This document shows positions 48,701-63,080 of a DNA stretch of 64,000 nucleotides, piece after piece (the stretch's first letter is position 1; each line of letters begins with the position of its first letter). The notes beneath the pieces were generated by a model. The model was not told the origin of the DNA. It ran no database searches and saw nothing but the letters and a program-made list of their open reading frames with translations. This DNA is from Centropus unirufus (Eukaryota; Chordata; Aves; Cuculiformes; Centropidae): assembly GCA_013397695.1 (NCBI GenBank), contig VYZI01000040.1:2973658-3037657 (forward strand), read 5' to 3'. Both the position numbers and the translations under genes were made by a program.

Positions 48701-51700
48701 TTCCTCAATTCCTTGTGGAAAGGAGCTAGTTTGTGAGGCTGGGCTATTCAATTCCTCACCCTGAGGGCAGTGGTTTTATGGAAAAGACAACACCTTCTCA
48801 GTCCTAGCGGTTAGAGATGGCTGTCCCTCCCTGTCACCTTTGCCATGCAGGAAAATCTCCTTCTTTTCTATCTAGGTCCGCTACTTCATTTTCTGTGACA
48901 AGTCACATGGCAATGTGAAAAAACAGGTTATTTTGCTTTCCATTCTTCCTTAAGGTTTCCATGAGTCACATGTCCATTCAGTCCCTCTGTTACTTTTCCC
49001 ACAAGGGGTGCTCCTGGCGGGGGGGGAGGTGAAAAGGAAAGGAAGGTGAAATTTGTCATCTGAGATAAAAGTCTCTGAAGTGTGCTATTTATGGGATATA
49101 TCTACCTTCTCAGTGACCTTGCCTCCTTTGTACATTTATATATCCATCAGAATTTATTATCTATGAATACATCAGGTTCTTAATAAAGTGTCTAGAAAAT
49201 TTATTTTAATAAAGTATCTGAACAGCATGTCCAGCTAATGCCTGCAATGTCCCCGTAGGTCTCACTACACAGATCATACAACTTAATACGTCCTAATAAT
49301 ATGACCTGCAATAGGTATCAACAGCTACATTCATTACCATTTAAGACAGGACAAAAATGAGAGCTACAGTTAAGTGTTTTCAGATTTCTAACTGTTCTAT
49401 TTGCTTCTTAAGACCATAATATTTTAATTAAGAGGTTTTTTAACCCCATTATGGAAATTATTTTGAAGCAACTTCCTCCTGGTTGCCTAAGCAGGTTCAT
49501 TACAATGCAATGCAATTTACCCAGCTGGACAGGTCTGCAGGTGGCCAGAAACCCATTAGAGAAGTATCTGCCTACTACAGGGGAAACTAATATTCAGAAG
49601 ACAGGAAATCTCACAGGGACTTCGATTTTGCCAGACATTAACACAGTTGACTGGGTAGCAGGTGGCTGGAAGCATAAATTTCCCTGTAACTTATTTATTA
49701 GGGCTCCCTTGCCTCCCTTCTTCTAGGATTATGAATGCTCTTGGCATTGATAAACTCCAGCAAGGGCACACTGTAAAGAAGCAAGCGGTAAAGACTTGAT
49801 AAATATTTTTTATCTATTTGACCTAAAATATTTGAGCCAAACTGGATGGAGTCTTGTGGGAATATTTCTTTTCTTTTATGAGAAGAAAATAAAAATTCTC
49901 CCGTGATGCAAACCTCCTCATTAGGGATAAAATATAGCTGCCTGTCTTCCTGAACAGAACAAGAGACAAAATTCCATTCTTCTGTCACAGCTCCAAGTCT
50001 CCTTTTGGCCAACTCACTCCTTGGAAAGGTCTCCATAATTTTTTTTCCTACATCATAATGTGTTTTTCCTCTGTGGATTTTCCTCCTCTCTATGTTTCCA
50101 TGATGGATTTTCTTCCACTGAAGTCCTAGCCCCTGTGCTCATTCCTGTGAAAATTATATGAGCCATGAAGTTTGTTCTTCACTCAACATACACCTGTGTA
50201 CTGTTTATGTGGTTCAGTTCCGTAGTGCCCCAAAGGAGCTCATGTGCAGTTTATGCTTCCCTGGAAGGAAAGCTCATCACTACTCTCAGCAGCTCTGAAG
50301 TTTTATTTTTGGTGTATAACAAAACCATAGAAAAGAGGGACATCTTCTATTTGTTTGGAGGGAAAGCATAGGGAGCTCTCTCATGAGCAAGTTCTCATGG
50401 GCTAGTTCTTCAAATTCCTTAGAATATTCTGAAAATGTCAGCATTAACTCACAAGCACCGAGGTCCGTGTGATTGCACTGCGTCACACACGGTAGCTTTT
50501 GAACCAGCACTCCCAACACCTTCCGTTTCCGAGCACACTCCCCTTTCTGCCAAAGAAAAGAAGAAACATTACATTTAGACGTTTTTGCAGTTCACTCAGG
50601 ACAATCTCATATTCCCTCTCCAGCCCTGTGACCACACGTGCCACATGTGGATGGCTTTGGCTTTGTGTAGGACTTGGTGGGCTCATCAGGAGAACCTCAC
50701 ACTGCCAGGCTGATGCCGAGCTGCCTTAGTCCCCCGTGCTTTATGTGCCACACGCATCCCATGTCACATACTCCGACACACCACTACCTCCCACACTGCA
50801 TGAAGAGCTCCTGGAGAGGCCTGAGGGTGTATGGAGAGCTGCAGTATTCACCTTTCAAGCTCAAAACTTTTTTGAAGAATTATTACCTTACGCAAATTAA
50901 AGAAATAGTTCCCTCTGCTAACACCCACGCGTCTTTTCCTGGAACTCAGTCCCCAAGTAAGCAACAGATCCAGAAAGCTGATAATGTTACTGTAAGTGGT
51001 TTGGAGAATGGAAGTAGGTCTGACGCCTGCTTCTAAGAAACTTCATTAATTAGTAAACATATCCATAAATATTCTGGATAAAACAGGGCAAGACAGACAT
51101 GCATTTCAGCCACTTAGGAGTAGGAAAAGCAAGAAAAGATTTCTTTCACAGGCTTTTACTGTAAATTATATGGGAGAGCCGCATAGATCTTCTCTGAGCT
51201 AGTTTAGCCGTACATGGAGTTTTCCAGTTAAAATATTCACATTCAATTAAATATCTACAGGCAGAGATGGTGGAGATGGTGGAGGAGTCTGCCACAGAAA
51301 AAGGCTCATTCTCCTCTGAATACAAATTACAAAAATCTCTAAAATGGTCAATGTAAATTTAATCTGCTGAAAACTGGCTTTAACTTATTGCCATTTCCTT
51401 TGTACTTTTGCCCAAATAATTCCAAGTTTTCTCTGTTTAAGCTGGCACAGAGAAAACAAAAATTTACAGCCCTTTAGTACCACACACCATTAGGAGGCTA
51501 GTCCTCCCAGCTTTATTCACACACAACTCATTTAATAACAGTCTAAGGCCTTCTAAAATTAACAGTTAAGTAATAAACTCAACCAAAAATACACAACCAC
51601 CACAATAATTTCACATTGGACATTCAGACACTGTGGCAATAAGAGGTTAGATGACTAGAGAGACACTTAAAGCCACTTGAAACACAGTTACAAAGGAAAT

Positions 51701-54550
51701 ACTATCAACTATGTTTTCTCTATAAAAAAATATATGCACTGTTTCTCCAGCATCTTCAGTTCTTGCCTTCTTTGCATGTGGAAGGAAAAAGGGCCATCTT
51801 GCAACCTGTTAACCCAAAGAAACTGTCTGCATAAACCTTAGGGACTCCTGGGTTTGGTCTCAAAATATTATTTCTTCCCAGCTGTGTTGTGCAAATGAAC
51901 CCCGTTTCTCCTTTAGGTTATGTGGGTTGAATAAATGCTTCCAGCATCTATGGAGACCTGTCCTGACCCTGTATAAGAGGGTTCAGTCATGAGAAGAGGG
52001 TCACCACAGCACGACTAGGGACTGCTCTGGGCTGGAGCTTCTTAGCAGGGCATGTTGGAACTGCTCACCCAGAGGTTCCACCCACTCAAAACTATCTTGG
52101 GGAAAAAGAACTTCTTTGGACCATGTTGTGTTTGGAGCCAGAAATTAACTCCCTGTTTCCTCCCTGGAGACACTGGGCAAAACATTCAATCAGGACAGAT
52201 GTCAGGTCCAAAGCTTTCTTTTGCTCCCTCTCCCCTGTGTCTTTAGCTTCCCACTGTACGGTGGCTCCGCACAGGGAGGGGGAGCCCTGCCTCACCTGGG
52301 CTGTCCTGGAGGGTAACGGTAGCAGCACTGGCCTGGGAAGTGGTAGATTTTTCCTAGCAAGTGTCCTCCTTTTGGGCTGTGTCCTGAGCAGCTCCAAGGG
52401 AAGTAAATGCCATCATGTCCTCATCAGTTGGGCACCTACTTTCAAAAACAACAAGGTCTTTAATTCTAAATCACCAGGACACCAAATCCAAATGGAGCAA
52501 AATGCTAGGCACCTCTTCACCATCAGATGCATTCTAAAGAGTAGTGTTAGATGTTGGCTAGTCTCAGGGGACTTTGTTCCACGTGCAGAGCTTTACACCA
52601 ACCTACACAAGATACTAAGCTTCCCGTTTAAAAAATAGAAAAAGCACTTTATTCACATACTCTGTGTAGGTCTTCGAGGGTGCTTACTCTGTCTCTGCAG
52701 CGATGACAGAAGCCTATGCACCTGATCTCAGCAGTCTGAATTCCCCCCACCAAAACTAAGCACTCACTCACAAGGTTTTCTACTGCATAAATAATGATGG
52801 CAAGAGATCAGAATCTGCCCTAACACCACATAAAAGTCCCTGGATCTAAATAATCCCAAAAATAGTATTCAGCTTAATTATCTGGAAGGAAAAAAAAATT
52901 TCCCATGATGTTGACCCTTCGTGGAGTGAAATTGATGCAAGTCATACATTTTTTGTTTCTTTTCTAATATTTTTTGTCTTTTTTTTAAATCTTTCTATTT
53001 CTTTTTCTCCCACTCCATTTAGGCAAAAATATTGTTAGCTATCTCATTAAAATCAACTGAGAACAATCACAAGCTCCATTAAACCACAGTGACAATATAT
53101 GGCTTTAATTATTTTTTCATAGAAAACTCTCACACTACAGCAGAGTAACAGAATGGTTGTGACATCTTGCTACAAATTCTTACATGGGAGTGCGTTGTGG
53201 GAGCAAGTCCAGGGAAGGGATAAGGAAGAGGCAGAACCATTCTTTGTGGAGGGGGACAGGTTAAGAAGAATCTTGGTGACATATTTCTGTATGCCATATA
53301 TGCTAAAAGCACTTTAATGTCTCCTGGTCAGAATTATACATTCAGCATGCACTAAAAAGTGAATCGTGTCATTAATTACTTCTTGAGATGATAATTATAA
53401 CTTTTATTAGACTTTTGAGCAGTTTTGAGCTGATAGATTTCCATAACAATTTGTAAGCCATACTTTACTGTTCCTGTATTTGCTGTTTATCCTATCTTAT
53501 GGCACTGTAAAAAGTCCTGCCATCTGGAAGAACAATCACAGACTTCTAAATTAGAACATAATTCTACACATTCTTGGTTTGTTTACTTGGAAAAGCTTTT
53601 GTCCCAAAATATGAATTCTCCTTACAAGACAGAAAATATTTCCTAAGATACCTAGAGCCAGAAAACCTTTGGTACAAAGTGTCTCTTTTCACCAACTCGT
53701 TCTTCTTCCTAAAGCAGGGAAAAATAGGCCTCAGCAACCTTAATGCTCTTGGCTTTCATTTCATCAAGGCTTTTCTATTGAAATGTTAAATACTTTAGAA
53801 ATGAGAATTCTTGTGCTGGCAAGACGGTTTTCCTCTTTTGAGAGATCATAAAATAGTGCTGTGCATTGAGAAGATATTCATATCCTACATAGTAGAACTT
53901 ATCCCACTGGCAAGCTTGCTGAGGTCTAAATCTTGGCTTCCCTTTTCCACCTCCAAGATATTTGCCATTACTTCATCTCCAAAGAACTTTATTTTTTTAA
54001 TCCAATCTCCCCTAAACATATTGAAAAAGGGTTTGAATCCTCCAATAAGTCAGTTTAAAGGCATACGTGCAGCATGTGTGCACCCCGCGGAGAAGCCACC
54101 AAGGTCTGCACAAAGTCTCCGGGTGGGACAAGGACAGCCACATCCAACTTTTCTACAGGCAAGGGGCTATTGTCAAGAGAGGCAAAGGACATCTTTGCAG
54201 GGATCCGTGAAAGGCCAGGTGGAAAGCTCGTTACTCCTTCAGCTTCTTCATGGTTTACTGATATTTTCCAAACTACCTGACTTTCTCCTGTGAATAGGCT
54301 TTCTGGCAATGTATTGCGGACTCCAGACCCATTGTTCCCATTTCAGACACCACTTCCTTAAAACAAATAGCTGGTGAGTGTAAGCAGTGATGTATAAATA
54401 TGCTTAGATTGTCAGAAATTTCCAAAATTACGATTCAGTTGTTCTATTGCAACCTCTGGTTCTCACGGGTCCTCAGTCATTTTTAGTGAAATCCTGATGA
54501 TGAGGTAACAGATAGCTTAATTACCTTGAAGTTAAATTTTCAGCTTCAAT

Positions 54551-54563
54551 GTTGCCTAGCAAT
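54551..54563. promoter_or_regulatory. RFX X-box-like site GTTGCCTAGCAAT
   Basis: It matches the RFX form TGTTGCCTAGCAAC except for the final base (T for C); TTGC and GCAA are exact inverted half-sites around CTA. Binding is inferred. Confidence 0.35.
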
Positions 54564-57500
54564 ACATGCATCAAATCATTATGTTTCAAAAGCCAATTGA
54601 AAGCATAGGAAAGTTGCCAGCTTTTCAGATGTTGTCATAGTTCTGATTTTTCTCAGCTCCTCTGATAGGCTTGCAGAGATGAGACCAGCCTTCCAAGGAG
54701 GAAAGACAGCTGGAATCAAGACACCTCCGTTCATATCCTGACCATTTTCAAAAGAGAGAGCTATACCTGGCTTTAGTTTGGGGTGGTGGGTGCCCGCACT
54801 TCCCACTGGGAGGTGCATCCCTCCACTCTCTGCTGCCTGGGGGAGTCAAGTTTCTATTGAATCAGATGGAGGGGAACCTTACAGGCCCAGCTTTTGTAAT
54901 GGAATGGTTTGTTGGGGTGTCTCTGATCTGCCCACAAGATTGTTTTAGTAATTGTACAGTGTTTACTATGGACTTATGTCTCTTGGTCCTCGCTATGAAG
55001 GCTTGATCACAAAGAAGATGGAAGCCCAGGAAGCTGATAATCCTTGAAGTATTCATCTGTGATCTAAAATTCATCTTTTTTACCTTCACTTCATAGATCT
55101 ACCTATCTGCCACAGGCCTGTTACCTCCCACCAAATTAAATCCTGCTAATGAGCACCGGGTGCCAGCTATCTTCTTGGCTAAAGGTCTCACTGGATGGTT
55201 GATTTCTCTGCTGTGTCCTACCACTGCTCCTGTCAGCTTCGGAGCAGGGCCTGTCATTTCTTGCTGGGGCTGCTGTGATGGGCTCCTGATCCAAGACAGA
55301 AGCTGCTAAGCTCCAGCATAATAAACTAGACTCTGGGCAGCCTTTGTCCTGCTTTGTGTTACAGAAGATCATTACGGTGTGGTTTCTTCTATGCATGTTT
55401 GTCCAAGAGAGAAACATACTTCTCATGTAAATGTGACTGGCCATGATAACTCATCCTGAGAAATTTAGTACTTTTTTCTCTTGGAAATGTTCTCCATTTT
55501 AACATCCTGCATTCTCTTCTGTGGAAGCATCTCTGGAGCTGAGCAGAATAAAATAGGAAATGAAGAATCACTGTGGCCAAGCAATGTAGAAGGTCAGAGG
55601 AAAGGTTAAAGAATCTTCACCCTTGCCCTCCTGTCCCAGGATGGAGCACCCCCTCTCTTCAAAGTGATGACAAAACTCCCCGGCCCTCTTGGTATTCTCC
55701 TTTCCACCACTCCTAACAATCCTCTAGACAGAGCCTTAAAGAACCTGCTCATTTGAGCTAAAATCCCATGTTTGCACTGAAACACAGAAGTAGCTCATTA
55801 AACTTCTCTTAGATAAATTGTTTAGACTAATTCTCTCCTTTCCTCTCATGGTGTTGCCAGCCTATTGTTTATAGCCAGCGTTCCAGACTGCGTGTGATGA
55901 AAATGCTGATGTGTTTCCTGAGTTACAGACCCAAGCTTTATCTCATCTTTCATGTAGGAAACTGGCTGCCTTATCGTTTTATGCTGCTGTGTGCAATGTT
56001 TATTTTTTCCCCATTATTAACATTGTATGGGAGGATGTGCCCAGCCCCATCAGCCGTTGGTTGTATTGTGCACACCATACACACAGGGCAAAAAAAAAAA
56101 AGAATACATAGTGTAATATTTTGAGTAAATCTACACACACAGTCCCAAAATTCCCTTTGATATTGGAGACAGCCTCCTGGTAACAGTCAGCATACAACTA
56201 CATCCTTCACGTAGTATCTTGACTGCAGAGTTTACTGAGTTTACTGGTATTCTCTGCTGTCTTTTACTCCCATTTTTTTCCATCAAAATCCACAGGATGC
56301 GACAAGGAAAACTTCCATGCTTCGCACAGACTTAAGGATGATCATCTATTCATCTGGAATCCTCTTAGAAAGAAATAACTCCTCCCCAGGTTTTCCTCTG
56401 TTTGAATTCCGGGGAGAAATTATTAAGCAGTGACTCACCTAATGGATTATGAAAGCAGCAAAAGGGGCCTGGGGTTGCACATTAATCTTTGACTGGCTAT
56501 TCTGGTCAACAACAAACTAATTGGAAAAGTCAAAGACATGGTCCGTGATTTAAAGAAGCTACATTTAAGAGAAAAAGGATCCTGATTGTCCAATAGGATT
56601 TTTATTTAAATCCACAGATTGCATGAGTGTTTAGGAAAAGGAGGCAGATACTTATTCTTCTATCTGCAGGAGACATCTCTTGGGCTAGTTCAAGTGCATT
56701 GATTTTTTTTTTTTAATCAATTTTTGCAAAGCCTGTTCTAACTTTAACTGCTGAAAGAGGTAAGTCCTTGGAGAAACAGGTACTAAAATGTTAGAAAGAG
56801 GATCTGCAGTGGTTGTAGGGGCTAAAAGCAACTCAATTAAAAGAGGTCATTGCTATGAAGCTGTAAAATTGCCTGGTTTGGGCTGTGTGCTGCCTGTGAG
56901 GATAGCCTCTTAATTTGAAACATTCTCACATGTGGTTGTCACCACGAGTATTTTCAGTTACAGCTTTTATCGGTGATAATGGATTCATTGGAGGCACACA
57001 GCGCATTGCCTGGAATTTAAGAAGAGTCCCAAAAATAAGGTTATCATACACACTTAATGTCAGACAGTTCAATTATTTCTTAATGATTCTATCAGTTGCC
57101 CTACTGGAACCCCTTTTCTTTGAATAATAATAGGAAGAAACATTTTAATAATAATAAGCCTTCTAATAATAAGTTTCTTCATTCTGAACTTTACCAACAA
57201 CCATAGAATATATAAAAAAATAGTTGCCAACTCAGTCTTTCTATATTGTTTATCTACTTTCACTTATGCTGACCTTCCTTTGGAAAGAATTATCTCTGCA
57301 AAGTAATTTACATTTACCTAAACTGGAACAAAGGAGCCTGATAAAAGTATGGCTTGTCAAATTCCAGCTTAAACTTAGGCTTGCAGCTCAGGTCTGCTTC
57401 CTTCCCTCCCCACACCCTGTAATATTTTCTTTCTCTAATTCAAATATTTTCAGTTCCATTTAATGTTCCCTTTCTCAATATCTCACTTCCTCATTAATGA

Positions 57501-58266
57501 ACAGAACAACATATGGTTACAAATGTTTGCCCTGCGGTCATCCACAAAACTCACATAAGCAATGTCAGAGCTAAATGGTGGTCTCCAAGGCTCAGCTGTC
57601 TGAGACTATGGCCATGTGCATTCAATTTTCTGAATTTTCAGAAACATTTCTTTACAATCTTGGCAACACAACACTGCGGTGTCACTGAATTCCCTGCAAG
57701 TTTCTCAGATCTCCAGTTGTATTTTGTTTACACCATTTAAAATAAGTCTCTTACTAAGCGTGACACCCACCTCCAGGTATTAAGTTCAGTTATTTTTGGA
57801 TCAATAAAACCAGACATAGTGGAAGTGAGACATGCTAAGCCAGAATAGTGTGTAAAGACGAAGTGTGCAGACCACTTGTCTTATTGTGAGGGCAGTGTCT
57901 CCTGCAGAGCCCCCAGGCACAAAGTCCCTGCAGCATCCGAACAGGATCTAAATTTCTCCTCTTCGAGTTCAGGGACTGACACAGCATTGAGGTGATTCTT
58001 GTTTTCTCTAGTGCAAACTGCAGGTGATGTTTAAACCACGGTGTCTGTCATCTGAAAGAACTGGTTTGGCACTCTCCCCTCCTGCTTTTCCCATTCTCCC
58101 TTCCCTTTCGCAGCCCTGGGGCTAGCAGAGAGGGGGCTTCGCAGCCTCCCACCCTGCAAGCATCCTGCACAGGAGGCGAGACGTGGTGGTCTTATAAACC
58201 CAGAATGTGGGACTTTCCTCCCGTGGGAACCTGGGCAATCCTCAGAAAGGCCGCTTCGTGTGGGGA

Positions 58267-58280
58267 ACACTAGATGGCAC
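58267..58280 (+). promoter_or_regulatory. CTCF-like core motif ACACTAGATGGCAC
   Basis: It agrees with the CTCF core CCASYAGRKGGCRC at 13 of 14 positions, on the plus strand, at the edge of a locally GC-rich block (58030..58290). This is the best CTCF match I noticed in the window. Binding is inferred. Confidence 0.45.
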
Positions 58281-61200
58281 ACAACAACCACTGTATTATT
58301 TCTTTTTTAGTTCAGAAAGGGGGAAAATGGTTTTGAAGCATCAGCCTGGAATGTGACTAAAAGAGTGAGCACAAAACATGAGCCTCAGTACGTTATAAAA
58401 ACCCACTGGGAAGATAACCTTTCCAATAAAAGCTCACCCAGCTTCATCCATCAGAATTATTATTTTTCTATTTATAACTCTGCCCAACTTGGCAGCTTCA
58501 ACATGTAAACACAGATTTTTTATTTAGTGGCTTGTTGAGAAGCAAGGGAATGCTGCCATTTCAGTGCAATATAAAATAATAGAGTGGCACGCAAAGTAAA
58601 GCCCACTTGGCTCAGTAACCTCTACAATTCAAAAGACAACTGCTGGGAAGAGATTCAAGGGATCAAATAACCTATCAAATGGATTCGGTTAAAGGATCTG
58701 TGCTTCACTTTGGAAGTAAAATCGAGTATTCACTTCCACTCTTCATCTACCAGTAAGTTTTTTCCTTTGTCCTAAGAGATCTAAAAGCAGGAGAGACAGA
58801 TAAATTTTGCTATTCCAACTTCTTATGCTTCATCGTATCAGTGCTTCATAGTATCAGCTTCATTATATCATGGATCTGTTTTAATGCTGGGGAAAAAAAA
58901 ACACCCAATAAACATTATTTTGGCCAAAAGAATCCTTTGCATTCTGATGTTCCTAAAAACACAGCATCTAATATGGAAAAAAAATTTACAGAACTCTTCA
59001 CATTTCTTTTCCAAAGGGTTGAAGCAATCAGTTCCTCGTGCCACTTCAGATTCATCACAGCACAAAGTGGTGCAACTTTTGCACACGGGAGAGGTTATGG
59101 TTTAACAGAAATGATGTGAACTTTCAACTTCCTGCTAACTGGTAGTAATTGGCGCGACTTCTTTGGAAAACAGAACCATGTCCACGATTACCAGAGAGAG
59201 GTCCAATTCTAACCTCACCTAAGCAGGAAGCTGTAAACCTCAATTTACTGGCAGAAGGGTATAAATCCCTCCTTGCTTTTACTAATAAAAACTCGCTGAT
59301 GTAGGTGTTGGGAAGGCACATGGCTCTGAATCATTCCGCTCCTCCTCAGAAGTGGGCTGGAAGGAGACCTGGTGGCCCCCTAGGAGGGGACTCTTCTGCG
59401 AAAGCAACCTCAAGCTGCAAAGTCAAGACCAGTATAAAGCACCCACCAGGTTACGAGATGACTCAACTGGGGAGAAAGGACCTTTAGTGGTAACCAGAGC
59501 CCCTGGCAGAGATGAGTCTTGGGGTTTTTTTAACTTTCATTTCCGTTCATGTAGTTTTGCACATTTTGCATTTCATATTACCTGTTTTCAACTGTATAAA
59601 TAAGTAGGGTTTTTTGGTTTTAACTCTGATTTGTGTCAAGAATAGCTTCTGAGTTACTGGCTGAAACTTACAGTATTCTAGTCCTCCAGGATGAGAATCC
59701 TAAAAAAAAAAAACAGGGTCCTGGACATCTCTCCCTTGCTTCTCCTCTTTGCCTCATATGATAAAGCATGTTTCCACATAGTTGCAGGGACCAGTCTGAG
59801 ATGGAAAAGTAGATGCACTGGGAAAAGAATGCATTTCTGCAAGTGTCATTAACCTAGAAATTTCTGCAGTATTATGTCAGTATTTTTCAGTTTTAAATTG
59901 AACTGCCTTCCTACCAAACATTCCTGCCAGTTTAAGTTAAGTAATAACTGTTTCAATGGTGTCTTGGTAAGAAAAGTGACGAAAAATTTTGAGTCCTATA
60001 TTAATCCGGTTTAGAGGAAATATACTTCCAAAAATACTATGGAAAAGTTGTGTGTGTTGATGATTTGCTGTAAAAACTGAATACAATTAAGGGATGGGAA
60101 GGACCTAAGCATATGTAAACTGTTCTCAAACCTTTTGTAGAGTCATAGGTTGCTGTGTCACTTAGAACTGTACTTGCTAATTCTGTGTTTGTTGTTGCTT
60201 GAAATGAAAGGTTTTGTTTTTTTTAATTTGTTATTTATCCAAAAGATTTCATGCAAGGTATCAGCTAAGGTTAAGCTATCTGCATATCCACTTTTTCCAT
60301 ATTTCTTTCACCTCCATGCCATGCTATAAATTTGTCTTAGAAAATCCTCAGTTCCTCAGAAACAGATTTTTAACAGCATCTGATGGGAACTTAATATCAG
60401 CAATTTGATGAATAGTGATTGCAAGCTTCCTGACACTATGGGGAAGACAGAACAGAGCTGCTCCAAGCACAAGGACAGAGATTAAGAAGCAACTACAGGG
60501 GTCAGGATCCTCTCCTTGGGATCAGTTGAATGCAAATCCAGCCCTAACACTATCAGAGCTACACTAGTGCCTCCACAAGCTGTTGACCAGCTCCAGTTGT
60601 ACTGGGCTGATGGGAAATATGTGAAATAGCAAAGAGCCATTCCTTTACAAAGGCAATGAGGTTGCAGAGGCAGAAGCCTGCCAGGCTGTATGAAAAATGC
60701 TCTGGGGGTCTTTAGCATATACACACTTAAACACTTTTCACTAACAACCTATGGTAATTCTTGAAAATCAGTCCTAGGATCTTAGCAGCATCTTAATAAA
60801 ACTACACAGAAATTAGGTTGTAATAGTTTTACTAACATTTTATCTAAACTTATTCTATTATTCTACTTGATATTTTGTTATATCTACTTTACAAGAAAAG
60901 CATGAATGGATCACAGTCCAGAGGAAATAAGAGCAGACTGGGAACAGGAGCAGCGTGATCGAGGCTGTAAACTGGCAACAGGCTCCAGGCTGGAAATCAC
61001 AAACACCAGAAGAACATGCAAGGGCTGTGGTGGATTCCCCATCAGTTGAAGCTTTCCAGAGGGGAGCAAAAAGCTCTCTGAAAGATATGCTTTATTCAAA
61101 CTGGCATTCATGCAAAGCTTGTGTTATGCAGGAGATAAACTAGATGATCTCAGGGATCCCTTATGGCTCTGCAGCCTATGAATACAGAGCCTCTTTCACT

Positions 61201-62914
61201 GTAACAGACTCAGTATTTCAGCCACTTAGGAGCCAATGTGGTGTCAGCAGGACTGCTACAAAGCAGGAATTGTGTCAGATACTTCTAATACTGTGCCCTG
61301 CAGAACACAATGTGGGACAAGTGTGTGAAAGAAGTTCTTTCAAGGCCCCATCAGGTCAGTTTTTGGAGCACAAAGCAGTGCTGAGTAAAGAATTACAGTA
61401 TCTTTGTTCTGTCCTCACGTTATGAATCCCTTTCATGGACGTACCCCGGTCTCATTAAATGTGATATCATGGCTGCACAAACATGAAGTTTTCCAAGACT
61501 GGCGAGAGGTACACAGATCTTCAGCTCTTCTTTTGCCATCTCATGGAATCATTACTGGGGGGCGGGGATTTAGAACAGCGTTGAGCTTGGTTTATGAGAG
61601 TCTTTCAGGCTCAGAAGTAGAGCAGAAAAATGATCTGGTTTTTGAAGAGTAAAAGAGAAACACTGACAGGCTGTACACTCAGAACTCCAAATCAGAGAAA
61701 AATGGCTTTGCTTGTACAAGCTAGTAGGTATTAGTGTCTAGATAACAGAAGAGCCGTGTTGTCAAAAAAAAAAAAAGGATCACATCTGACATACAAAACC
61801 ACTTCATTTCTTCTTATAAAAATGAACACAATTTCATAGATGTAATGTGCAACAACCTGATTGTAGGACGTGCTTGTCTCAGCAACTATGGTAATCCTAA
61901 ATGGTGAATGTAAGTTGGCTTGAAGAAATCCCAGGATGTCTCGACTGTAGCTTCTGCAGTATTTTTGGCTAATATGTAGATACGCGTAAACACGCTCTTC
62001 CCCATCTACTTCAGATATTACAAGGAACATAACCATGACACCACAGAGCTCAACTCCAGCTAACCACAGAACCGCCCTAGGCGTGTTCTGCAAATCATTT
62101 GGTGTTTCATTTGGCCATTTCTATAGAGCTCTCCGTAACCAAGCTAATTTCAATTAGAAGCCAACTCAGATAATTTTTATTTAACAGTAGTTACAGCAGT
62201 CACTGAACCACAGGCATACTCAGAGTAGCTGGTGATAAAATACGAAATAATTCCAAACAGTGTGATTCTGAGCTGGAACAGAGAAGAATACACCCAACAG
62301 GAAAACTTTTATGTCCCATTTAAAATATTTATTTAAGATTCAGAAGAGGGATAAACAGCATATTTTAAAAAGAAAATTGTACTAATTTAGAATGGGTAGC
62401 GTATATACAGCTCACATAAATCACCAGTTATTTCTGGAATGTAAAAATATCCCAAGCAGAAATATTTGCTCTCACAATCCATTCTCAAAACTGAAATTCT
62501 TGTCCTGTTTACTGGAGTAAACTTGAGTTCAAAGGTTACTTCTTGATGTCCTTCACAAATAAACAAATTAGATATGCCCTTCTTGATGTTCCTTAGCTTT
62601 ATGGATGTTTATGTTTCTTCTATTCATTAACGCCAGGGATAAAGGCCAATGTCCTCAGTTCAGCAAGTCAAAACCCACAGGAGATGCAGAAAAGGAACGG
62701 TCCCACTTCAGGTTGGATTTTAAGCGTGCACATTCTTTCTCTCTTCACTTTTTTTTACCCTCTAGTCAACAGTGCCTCACCAAGCCATGAGTAAGAGCTT
62801 CCTCTTTGTTTCTGCACCCTCATTTCCTGCTGCTTCCATCCTGTAAGCCTTCTTCTGGATTTTCAAAGTATTTTTCCACTCAGGCTGGGACAATGCATTG
62901 AACTGAACAGATGG

Positions 62915-63080
62915 TGAGGGAGATGATGTGGAAGAAGAAAGAGAAAAGGAAGTAAGGAGAAAGTGGCGAGAAGAAGTGAAAACAGAAAGGGCAGGTATAA
63001 ATGAAATTGAAAAAATGGGAAGAAAGGACATGAATAAACATGAGTAAAGTGGTGAACAGCAAAGCAGAAGCAAAAGAGAA
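62915..63080 (+). repeat. Purine-rich tract
   Basis: Some 160 bp are dominated by A and G on the plus strand (units like GAAGAAAGAGAAAAGGAAG). Open frames on the opposite strand here are Ser/Phe/Leu-rich artefacts of this composition. Confidence 0.7.

Noticed and set aside
52123..52638. 171-codon plus-strand open frame
   Set aside because: No recognisable family and no sign of flanking exons; an antisense 101-codon frame overlaps it. Probably chance.
53811..54293. 160-codon plus-strand open frame
   Set aside because: No recognisable domain, and composition changes midway. Probably chance.
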